Shown here: positions 22,144 to 31,511 of the stretch, one piece after another
Position numbering within the stretch: position 1 is the stretch's first letter
How the letters are laid out: every line of letters starts with the position of its first letter
From: Fonsecaea monophora
Taxonomy: Eukaryota; Ascomycota; Eurotiomycetes; Chaetothyriales; Herpotrichiellaceae
Assembly (NCBI RefSeq): GCF_001642475.1
Contig: NW_019173932.1
Location: 992,001-1,056,000, forward strand
Length of the DNA stretch: 64,000 nt
Reading direction: 5' to 3'
Notes under the pieces: model-generated
Told to the model about the DNA's origin: nothing
Seen by the model: only the letters and a program-made list of their open reading frames with translations
Database searches by the model: none
Translations under genes and position numbers: made by a program

Positions 22144-24363
22144 GCGGATGGACGAAAGGGGACCTGGCTTTCGCCCCATTCCCTTACGAAATTGTGGAAT
22201 TCCAGCCTTCTAGCCGTGGAATCCGAATCCCTCCATGTATCTGGGATATGCAGACTGCTAGCTCCGGCGACACAACACCACCCTGTTGTTTTCAAGTCAG
22301 AATGGTTAATGGTCGACTTCATTCGGCGCAGCGGGAACACGGTTATGGACTGGGCAACGGCGACAAAAGCAAAGCCACAGTTGCTCTTTATTGACGACTG
22401 AGGTGTCGACATGTATCACAACGATTTCGGCTGGGGCTTTTTTTCTCGTACTCGACTGATTCATCATAATCTTGTTGCGGCAGTCATTTCAGCACACTTT
22501 TCCTTCCGCGCACCTTGCTTCAGCCTCGATAGTTCGCCTTTTCCGCCAAAGAATCGGCGTCAAGATCCGACTGACATGCTTGCCTTACGCAAACTTCAAT
22601 CCAAAATAAACCCAGAAGATGACTCGCCCTGCGCCGTATATACACAGCATGATCCACACCAGTAGTTTCACCCAGCAAGTCTAACCAGCCATTGTCAACT
22701 CTGCGCCGTCATTCCGTCATGCCAATGCCACACTGAACTTGCAGTGGTCCAGGCGATCAACAGCACAGCCCATCGACAACCAGAAGGACACTTGCTCGAC
22801 ATGTAAACATCACCCATCCTCATTGCATACGCCCAACAGCCTTATTGCTCTGAAAAGGTAAGTCAAACATGGCAGCCGTCACATCGCGGCGAAAAGACGA
22901 TGTTGTACGAGCCTGGCTATTAATCATGTTTTCCCTGCCGGAGTGGCAAGTCAAACTCAATACATATTGAGACGAACGTTCATGTGGCTGTCAATCGCTG
23001 TCACAGCCGTGTCATGCTTTGCCTAAAGCCCATTACGGTGCTTCGGTTTGTGCCTTATGCTTCAGGGCTTACCTGGAACGACAGGTGAAGATGCCAAATC
23101 GAAGAAACTGCAAAGGTGGGTTCTCACGGAAACTACAATTACTCACAGAGCAATAAGGTAAGGCACGATTCTCGGGTACCAAATGATGGCTACCTCGTAG
23201 CTCGAAGACGCGCTGTCACTACATACGGTGAGTTTAGAGTCACGGTAGGTTTACACCTGAACTAGGACATCCAGGGTCTGTACCTGGCTGAATGAACATG
23301 CTGGCCTGATCCTCCTGCGTGCCTTCCAAGCCACAGCACCTTCATTGTCCACGGTCATATGCACCTTGAGGTCAAGCAGTGAGCTATATACTGGTCTTCC
23401 GTCATCACCAGCAAAGGTCGTCCTCTCTGTACTGGTTCTGTCATATACCTCGCCGGTTTCCTACGACTCCCGCAGCCCAACTCGTCCTATGGGCAACTCT
23501 AGATGCGAGCGAAGCGGCAATTGATCATTCGCAGACAGCATCAAATGGGTTTCTTCAAAACCAGCCACATTGTGAATATCATGTGGTCTCCCGCGTCAGC
23601 ACCATTTCTATCACCTTTGTCACCCTGTCAGGAGACCAAACGAGGCAAAGAAACAGAGTCCCCAACTCGATAGTTTCACGGGTTGAGTGCTTGGCAGGCA
23701 TACAATGCCGATCAAAAGCCTCAGTGTGTGTCGGGTCATGGACTCATGCAAGGTGAAAAGCCGTCTGCGAGGTCATTGCAATACTTGAGAACTTGAGAAC
23801 TTCCCGATTTATTCCATCACATATTGTCGCACCACTAGCCCGACTTTTGACGAGAAATCTGCCTTTGCCATTGGAGGGAAAGGTGTGCAAGCAACAATAT
23901 CACACAATGTGAGCGCCTCAAGGAGTGTTGTGATTGGGCATCATGCAAGGCCAACGCACGGACCACCACGACCAAGCAGAGCGAATCGAGACGACAATTC
24001 GCAATGACCAGCCCCTACCAGCCCAGGTTGCGACTCTTCTCTTCTATATCTAACCGCCCGTCCGACCGCTTTCTCGACCCAGCTTTTTTTCTTCTCTTCA
24101 TCCACACATTGATTGTCTGGCATTTCCTATTCCTGCGTTTTATTTAGCATCTAGATTTGGCTGGTCCAATTCTATATTTACTCTCTATCATACTCGACTG
24201 CTATTCTTACATCCCACTACCCCGCTATTCAGATCTACGTCTTTTTGTTATATCCTCCAAACACCATTTCAGCAAATTTGATCGTTTGATCTAGGCCCTT
24301 TGCAATCTGTTGTCTAAACCATCCCATCAATTCCCACATTTCTAATCAAACCAAGACATAATC
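22144..24363. other. Gene-poor 2.2-kb region
   Basis: This lies between two plus-strand genes. Several 60-125 codon frames occur, none recognisable. The last 350 bp (24,020-24,363) are strongly CT-rich and look like the promoter and leader of the next gene. A 66-codon frame at 22194-22394 could be joined to the Tra2-like gene by splicing (see findings). Confidence 0.5.
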
Positions 24364-24762
24364 ATGCTTGCCTCACGCACCGCAAAGCCAAAGTTGTCCC
24401 TGAGCATCTCTACTACTGCTCAAACAACCAGACCAACACTGTCACTCAAGTCTCCCATGACACCATTGAGGTCACCTCTGAAATCACCCGTCTCGCCGTC
24501 ACCCGCGAGCCCAACTGCACGCAACACTCGACTCAACCAGCGGGGATACTCGACGTTGCAACAGCCAACATATTCGTATGTCAACAGCAGCTCGTCACGA
24601 AGCATTTTGAAAAAGTCTCCTTCCAAGACTAGCACGCAACGGCGGCAACTGTCATTCTCGGACACTCCTGTCGTATACAGTGTGACGCCAATCGAGGAGG
24701 AGGACTACTATGGGCGCCACGTCAAGATGTCGAGGGACGAGCGACGATGGGGACGGAGATGA
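24364..24762 (+). CDS. Small Ser/Pro-rich protein with possible PP1-docking motif
   Basis: This is an intronless 132-residue protein starting at the ATG at 24364. The first 75 residues are Ser/Thr/Pro/Leu-rich with several SP and TP sites (LKSPMTPLRSPLKSPVSPS), which suggests phosphorylation by proline-directed kinases. The second half has ILKKS (81-85), RQLSF (94-98) and a highly ordered-looking end TPVVYSVTPIEEEDYYG followed by HVKMSRDERRWGRR. RQLSF fits the degenerate RVxF consensus for binding protein phosphatase 1, and an ILKK block just upstream is common in PP1 regulators. I recall short proteins with this YSVTPIEEEDYYG-like tail in other Pezizomycotina, but no known function. It stands alone, with over 1.5 kb of non-coding DNA on each side. 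Confidence 0.7.
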   Translation: MLASRTAKPKLSLSISTTAQTTRPTLSLKSPMTPLRSPLKSPVSPSPASPTARNTRLNQRGYSTLQQPTYSYVNSSSSRSILKKSPSKTSTQRRQLSFSDTPVVYSVTPIEEEDYYGRHVKMSRDERRWGRR

Positions 24763-26436
24763 ATGACTTATCCGGCAAAATTCTGGCTTTGGTTTGTTTT
24801 AAAAGTATGGGGATGTGTTTTAGATTTTTCACAGCGAGGGATAGGTTGCTGGATAACGAGCCTTGATGATGTACCATTTTGATGTAAGGCCTCAGCTCAT
24901 CTTGCAGTGAGGCAGGGAGCTTCAGAGGGGGGTCCAACGAAAAGAATCTAATGCAAGACTTACAGAAGAGTTTGAAGCAGAATACTCCACAGTCTTTTTA
25001 TCTGACAGTCGTCAGGATAGTCAATATATGACTTTATCCTGTCTTGGTTTGATAAGTGACCTATCTTGTAAGTCGGACACTTAAGAACTCTCACATGAAT
25101 GGGGCGTCAGCAGCATTCATAATGGCGATCTCCTTTCATCTCGACCAAGTGTGTAGAGACCGAAGACTCAACTCAGGTATCGCGAACTTGGCAAACATTC
25201 CGCCGCAGCCCTATATCATGACTAAAGACTTTGGATGCCTTTCCCATCTGTGCCATTCCTCCCGGAAAAGGCTCCTGGCAATCGGCCGAGGTGGTGGGCT
25301 CGCAAATCATGGCTCTCAATCTGCCATGGCTAAATATAGGAGGTGGAAGAAAATAAGCGCCTGGCAAGCGACCCCGAGTTTCATGTCCTCCCACCTCGGT
25401 CGAACAGATCAGAAGCACACAGTGTCTCTTCTGGTGGCCATTCTAGATGGTATGTATGGTGATGGTCTGCTCGAATTCAACGCCGAACAGTTCGTTGTCC
25501 TGGAGACAAGAGCTTCTGACTTGAGGTCCAATTTGTATCAAGCGATTCCTCGATGGAATGGATCCTCAAGCGGCTATCTATTTTCCCCCGATACTGTCCC
25601 AACGCACGTCATGGCGTTCAGACGATCAGCCAATCTGCGTCAATGGAGCGAACAAGAGGGTAGAATTCTGGGGCATCCCAAGTTTCTGCTACTGGCCAGC
25701 GTGCCTGGGGTGTACATTCCCAAAATTCTCGAAACTGCTTGACCTCTGGCGTCTTGAAGACCCTGGTCCTGGTCCCTCAGCGGCTACTGAGATTCGCTTG
25801 ATCGACAGCCGCTTTGTACTCTATCGCGAGTGGCCCGCTTGGCCTTGGTGGCCTCGGAGGTAGGGCTGGCTGGGTGCCAAATATACTTCTGCAACTAGAT
25901 TGGTATGATCCGCCAGTTTATTATGGCCCCATGGTTGAGGCTCGAGTTTCATCTGCTCGTTACACATGAAAGGTCCAATGACGGGCGTGTCTGATTGACC
26001 ATGCATGTACATCTCTTGCAGTTCCCCGAGGCGCCGTTGTATCTTTGTGCGCCTGGGGCTGATTCCCGAGCATTTCTACTTATGAAACTGGGTGGCTCCC
26101 GGCTTGGGTTGTTGGGTTTCCCGCGTCTCTTGTCAATCTGAGATTGACGCCCGTGTGTTTGAGGTTCTCTGGCAAGGTTGTTTGCGCTGGACGCAATTGT
26201 TCATAAGAGGGGGTGGTCAGGCTCGACTGATCCAGGCATACAACCATTCCATGCCATCCAGTCCTCGACGTGCTGCACAGGTTCAGCTCAGTCATTTTCC
26301 TTTTTCATTGTTCTTGTACACTCGCTGCTCCTCCTCCGCATCCTCCTCCACCTTCTTAATCATAATTCGAAAGTCTTCTATTCTTTGTTTCGGACAACCA
26401 TTTCAGCGACCGGGCCTCGGACTCATCGGCCGGCTC
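24763..26436. other. Gene-poor 1.7-kb region with one long open frame
   Basis: The stretch between two plus-strand genes contains the 215-codon candidate frame listed separately. The final 200 bp (26,240-26,440) are CT-rich and probably the leader of the Myb gene. No repeats are seen. Confidence 0.45.
25095..25742 (+). CDS. Unrecognised 215-codon open frame (weak candidate)
   Basis: An ATG at 25095 opens an intronless frame of 215 codons. The predicted product shows no domain, signal peptide or low-complexity bias that I recognise. It is among the longest ATG-started frames in the window not overlapped by a better gene, and the opposite strand offers only an 81-codon frame. Length alone is weak evidence, so this may be chance. 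Confidence 0.25.
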   Translation: MNGASAAFIMAISFHLDQVCRDRRLNSGIANLANIPPQPYIMTKDFGCLSHLCHSSRKRLLAIGRGGGLANHGSQSAMAKYRRWKKISAWQATPSFMSSHLGRTDQKHTVSLLVAILDGMYGDGLLEFNAEQFVVLETRASDLRSNLYQAIPRWNGSSSGYLFSPDTVPTHVMAFRRSANLRQWSEQEGRILGHPKFLLLASVPGVYIPKILETA

Positions 26437-26469
26437 ATGACCAAGGAATGCCCAAGCAGCCAACCATAG
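26437..26469 (+). promoter_or_regulatory. uORF overlapping the Myb gene start
   Basis: An ATG at 26437 opens a 10-codon frame ending in TAG at 26467-26469. It overlaps, in another frame, the first ATG of the Myb gene at 26448. A ribosome starting here would skip that ATG and could resume at the in-frame ATG 26521. This would couple start choice to translation conditions if the transcript begins upstream. Confidence 0.4.
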
Positions 26470-27315
26470 CACGCCGAGTTCAGCGAACAGCTCCCTACAG
26501 CCTTCGAGCACCAGCCAATATGGTCACCAGCATGGCTCCAAGCATGGCTCCATGGAATGCTCCTCAAATGCACAGCCTGCACTATGCAGACCACAGCCTT
26601 CAATATGGCCAACAACAAATGATGTCCAGCTATCTACAATCGGTCCCCAATTCCATGCCCCCGGTTCCCCAAATGCAGCGGGAAGTGATCCCCCGTCCCG
26701 GACAGAGTGGTCCCTGGAACGGAGAGGAGGACAACATTCTCTTGGACGCCAAGGGTCGAGGACTGTCCTGGGAGGAAATCCACCGGCGATATTTCCCCAA
26801 CAAGTCAGCCAATGCCTGTCGGAAAAGACACGAGCGGGTGTTGGCCAAGATGCGCGACACCGATTGGGACGAGGCACGGATCCAGAGGGTGACAGACGCG
26901 TACAACCGACATCGGCATTCAATATGGCAACCACTGTGCAAGGAGCTTGGAGAATCCATGTCGGATGTGGAGAAAGTGGTAGGTGGAGATTGATTGACGC
27001 TTGTCATCCGGCATCTCGCTAACTGATCATGTGTCCCAGATGTTTCAACAGGGGCTTCGGAATCTGAGAAACCCTTCTCGCTCCAACCACACCCGGAATC
27101 GATCACGAGCAAGCTCGGGGCAAGGCGGTGTGAGTGACTACGAACGCGGCTCATCGCTCGACGACCAGTATGACCACACTGACGACAGTGGAATCAGCTT
27201 GGGGCACAATGTACATAGTCGACGTGCCAGTGAGATCACAACTGGCTTGTCCACAGAGAGCCTTCCGTCCGTCAACCGTCTTCTCTCAGAGACTGGATAT
27301 GGGTACACAGCATAG
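26448..27315 (+). CDS. Single-Myb/SANT-domain DNA-binding protein
   Basis: Exons 26448-26978 and 27040-27315 (61-nt intron, GTAGGT donor, GCTAAC branch site, CAG acceptor) encode 268 residues. A Met/Gln/Pro/Ser-rich N-terminus leads into a Myb-like domain at about 86-135. It reads SGPWNGEEDNILLDAKGRGL, then SWEEIHRRYFPNKSANACRK, the three-helix pattern with W90 and the W in SWEEI. Fungal single-Myb proteins of this form bind DNA. A second helical segment (residues about 140-176) follows, then a Ser/Arg/Asp-rich tail from exon 2. I infer a transcription factor; target genes are unknown. The start could also be the in-frame ATG at 26521, 25 codons (73 nt) downstream, because a uORF overlaps the first ATG. 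Confidence 0.8.
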
Positions 27316-28243
27316 GAAATGTGTGGGTTAAGACCAGACTAGGCTGGACAGGACGGGATCTCGGGAAAAAGGAAAAGCTGGATGGCGGGGGATACTTTTT
27401 AACGATGCAATGACCCTGGGGATTTTTGGCTTCTGTCCGGCGTACGCAATAACCGGCGAGTATGCATTTGTATTCTTTGTATTTATATATATACTCGGCA
27501 TATGTACTTCCAGAGTGTTTTGAGGATAAAGATGGAGATGTGTGAAGGGCGTGGGAAGCGTGGAGGTTAGGGAGGACATAGGCACGGGTATATGGACCAA
27601 GGCAATCTGGCAATCTCACAAACGGCATCATGACCCTTTTTTTGCTCTCTCCTCCCTTTTCCCCAATTCCATGGAATCCGCATGGACGGGTGGACGTGGG
27701 CACGAGGCTCCGCACGTGTGCATAACAAAGAAGAAATTATATCCGCCGGAGCTTCAGCACTCGGTTCGCGGAGTTTTATGCCGAGCTCTAAACCAGATCC
27801 GGTAAGAAGCCAGATTGTTCCTGAACTCGGATTACCCAGACCGGCTAGACCGCGGCTAAATGGATAGCGAGCACCTGGAAGCTCCAAATTTTTGTTTAAT
27901 TTTGTGCCCCGAAACTGCGCTTTTTTGAGGCGAGAAGGGGTGAGAAAGGGACTCAGACTCAGACTCACTCACTCACGCACTCTCATCACCGCCTCTTCCA
28001 TAAGCACTCTGTTGCTTTTGCTCCTTTGCTTCTGGCCCGTATGCCTTTAGTATCTTGACTGTTTGCACGTTGATTGACCCTGTTCATTTCTATTCCCGTG
28101 CGTTTCTTACTTCAGACTTTGTCGGATCGCGCTCAACTCGCGATAAGGAACCCTTCCGCACCGATTTGAGACATCACCACTTTTTCGTCAACCATCCGTC
28201 ACAATTCATCTCCCGACGGATTTTCTACTCCCCCCCATAGACC
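27316..28243. other. Intergenic: Myb gene 3' region and carrier promoter
   Basis: About 0.93 kb. A GACTCA/CTCA short repeat lies at 27,951-27,977. The region 27,980-28,243 is CT-rich and probably the promoter and leader of the carrier gene. No coding frame is recognisable. Confidence 0.55.
27951..27977. repeat. GACTCA / CTCA short repeat
   Basis: Three GACTCA copies run into CACTCACTCACGCACTC. Isolated GACTCA-type sequences resemble AP-1/Gcn4-like sites (TGACTCA), but here the array is better read as a microsatellite. Confidence 0.5.
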
Positions 28244-30564
28244 ATGGCGACTGTCACAGAGGCTGTAAAAGAGTCCTTACTGGGCTCAACGACCCCTTCG
28301 AGCCTGTCTACAGAATCCCGCTTAACGTTTCTGAAACATGCAAACCAAGGCGAAGACGGAGAGCTTTACATGAACGAGGAGGGTTTTATCAACGCCATCG
28401 CACCACCAGAAGAAGATTATGTGAGTTTGATCCCTGCCCTGCGCGTCACATGTCGCTCAGATCACATACAATCTTTTTTTTTTTTTGGCACATGTCGCCT
28501 GACGCGGACTCTGTTTGCAGCACAAAATAAAACGGGAACAATATGGCATCCTCTTTGGAGTCGCGGACCGTCACAAGCGCGGCAAGATCTCCATGTCAGA
28601 ATGGGCCGCCTTTGACAATCTCCTCGCAAAATCAGACGCCGAATATGAAATCGCTTTCAGATTATTCGACGAAGATGGTACGGGTTCGATTAAGTCGGAC
28701 ACTTTCCAAAAGATCTACGAACAGAACCGAGGCCAGGAAAGCATTCCCTTTGACTTCAACTCAGAATGGGTGTCGCTCTATATCGGTGGGAAAAATAAGA
28801 GACACGAGATGACCTACCCCCAGTTTGCGCAGATGATGCGAGGGTTGCAGGGCGAGCGCATCCGGCAGGCGTTCCACCTGTACGATAAAGACAAAGATGG
28901 CTATATCGACCCAGAGGACTTTGAGCGCATTATCCGAGCCACCGCAGGACATAAGTTGTCTGACCACCTGCTGGAGAACCTGCCGACTCTGTGCAATATC
29001 TCGTCGGGTACCAAAATCTCCTATGCCAACGTCCGCGCTTTCCAGAACGTCATTCGCGAAATGGACCTTCTCGATCTGATCATTCGGAATGCGACCGCAA
29101 AATCCTCAGACGGCAGGATCGACCGGACAGATTTCCTCAACGAAGCTGCTCGACTGACGCGCTTCTCACTCTACACCCCCATGGAAGCCGACATCTTGTT
29201 TCACTTCGCCAGTCTCGACTCGCCCTCAGGGCGGTTGAGTCTGGATGACTTCGCCAAGGTTTTGGACGCCAGCTATCAGACAGCAGGTGCGAAGCTCAAT
29301 GCTGTGGCCGAAGCTGCTGACCGCGCCGTGTCCAAGTCACAACAGCTACTTCGCAGCTTGCTTGAATCTGCACACCATTTCGGTCTTGGCTCTATCGCTG
29401 GCGCGTTCGGTGCGTTCATGGTCTATCCGATTGATCTGGTCAAAACACGAATGCAAAACCAGCGGAGTTCCCGTCCTGGTGAAAGACTTTACGAGAATTC
29501 CATCGACTGTGCGCGCAAGGTCATCCGAAACGAAGGTTTTCGGGGACTGTACTCGGGTGTACTGCCTCAGTTGGTTGGGGTGGCTCCTGAAAAGGCCATC
29601 AAGCTCACAGTGAACGACCTTGTGCGAGGAAGATTCACAGACAAGCAGACTGGCAAGATTGCACTCTCGGCAGAGATTCTGGCAGGCGGTTCCGCAGGGG
29701 CTTGTCAAGTGGTAAGTTTATTTGGACCTCCCCCCCCTAAAAATGAGAGATACTGACTCGGCGTAAAAGGTCTTTACCAACCCGCTCGAGATTGTCAAAA
29801 TTCGCCTGCAGGTCCAGGGTGAATTGGCCAAGAAATCCGACGCGGTTCCCAAACGTAGTGCGATGTGGATCGTTCGAAATCTCGGTATCCTGGGCTTGTA
29901 CAAGGGTGTAACAGCCTGTCTCTTGCGCGACGTTCCTTTCTCGGCCATTTACTTCCCCACGTACAGCCACCTGAAGAGAGATTTCTTCGGCGAATCACCC
30001 ACCAAGTCGTTAGGCATCTTGCAGCTCCTGACGGCCGGTGCCATCGCGGGTATGCCAGCTGCCTATCTTACCACCCCTTGCGACGTGATCAAGACTCGAC
30101 TCCAAGTGGAAGCCCGCAAGGGAGAAGCAACATACAACGGCCTTGGGGACTGCGCGCGCAAGATTCTCAAGGAAGAAGGGTTCAAGGCATTTTTCAAGGG
30201 CGGCCCTGCCCGTATCCTACGTTCATCACCGCAGTTTGGCTTTACGCTCGCGGCGTACGAAGTGCTATCGAATCTACTCCCATTCCCTGGCTCAGACGAG
30301 GCCGAGAAGCAGAAGGCAGGAGGTGGAGTGTCGGGCGTGGCTGGCAGAGTGGAACCGGGCGTTGGCCTTAGAGAGGCAAAGGCCCCGTTGCCGTACCTGC
30401 GCAGTCGCAACGCTTTGAAGATCCTGCTCGACCTGGACGTTAACTTCGGCCGGGTCAAGCCGGGTCAAGACGTGGGGAGCCTGATGCAGCAGCATGCGAT
30501 GGCGGCTGCGGCGGGCAAGGAGGCCGTTGAGAAAGGTGTTGGCTGGTTCGGGAAGAAGTTGTGA
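28244..30564 (+). CDS. AGC1: Mitochondrial aspartate-glutamate carrier, EF-hand type
   Basis: Three exons (28244-28420, 28521-29711, 29770-30564), all in phase 0, encode 720 residues, the usual size of citrin/aralar-type carriers. The N-terminal half carries EF-hand units such as FDEDGTGSIKSDTF and YDKDKDGYIDPEDF, which in the family sense cytosolic calcium in the intermembrane space. The C-terminal half is a complete mitochondrial carrier domain with the three signature motifs PIDLVKTRMQ, PLEIVKIRLQ and PCDVIKTRLQ, six membrane helices and the EGFRGLYSG, LGLYKG and EGFKAFFKGG repeats. It exchanges mitochondrial aspartate for cytosolic glutamate in the malate-aspartate shuttle. The 58-nt second intron starts GTAAGT and sits between the first and second carrier repeats. 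Confidence 0.97.
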
Positions 30565-31511
30565 GCGAGAACCTCTCTTTACTTCACTCGCCCTACTCCT
30601 TTCTCCGCCGCAGGGCTTTTTTTCCCTTTTCCGAGAAGGAAAGCGAGGTGCGGACAGGAATGGATATGACGGACCACCGACCGCCGATACCTCTTTGCCT
30701 CACCACCATTGCGATCTCTTTTTTCCCCCTCTCTCCCCCTCTCGCACGCACAGACGCAGCGCGCGCACGCCTTGGTTGATTGGGATATGTTACACACACG
30801 AGGGGCTCAGTCATTTTTTTCTTTCTCATAAGCATGCGAGTGATGTGGTTTTTCGTCTTTTTCGCTCATCGTTCATCACCAACGCATGGGCCGGTCCCCT
30901 TTTTCCTGGCGCAATTCAGCTCGTGGAAGGGTTGGGACGAGCACGGCGCATCACAGCGCATCACAACGCGACGCAGCGCTACGCATGACGCAGGCAGCAG
31001 GTGGTTAGTGGTAGGTGGTTGGGCTAGGGCTCCGCAAGATAGATGGATGGGGAAGATAGACGGGGAAGGGGTGGGCACGGGGAGGGGTGGGAGGTGGGAT
31101 AATAGACTGTGACTGTACTTGTTCCATGTACAACAAGCTAGACCAGACCAGACCAAATCAGATCAGACGAGATCAGACCGGACTAGATTAGATTAGACTA
31201 GACGGAGGAGGAGAAAGAGAAAGAGAAAGAGATCTTTGGAGCTCGGGAGCTCTAATTAGAGTCGATAGAAAGAGAGATAGAGAGCGAGAGATAAGAGGAG
31301 GACGAAGAGAAAGAGAGATGATTACCTACATATTGATGTACCAAGTACTTGGATACAGAACTTGTAGATATATGGACATGAGACATAGCGTGTGTATGTA
31401 TGTATATGTATGTGTATGGGACGTCTCTATCCTATCTACCCACTACTACCACTCCTACCTTCCAACTACTGAGTAAGTGAGTGAGCGAGAGTGAGAGTTT
31501 GAATGGTTCAT
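30565..31511. other. Convergent intergenic region rich in simple repeats
   Basis: About 0.95 kb between the 3' ends of AGC1 (+) and FAN1 (-). It holds T-rich stretches, an imperfect CGCATCACA repeat near 30,945-30,985 and the purine-rich repeat array listed separately. No coding frame is recognisable. Confidence 0.6.
31139..31320. repeat. AGACC/GATCA pentamer array and GA-rich tract
   Basis: From 31,139 imperfect 5-nt units (agacc, agatc, agatt, agact) repeat to about 31,205. They pass into GAGAAA and GAGA runs to about 31,320. It is purine-rich on the plus strand and non-coding, just downstream of the FAN1 stop codon. Such tracts can form triplex DNA. Confidence 0.75.

Noticed and set aside
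21538..22213. Long frames on both strands over the Gly/Arg-rich exon (213 codons minus, 156 codons plus)
   Set aside because: They are Val/Thr/Ala-rich by-products of the repetitive GGY-CGT codons; the spliced RRM gene explains the region.
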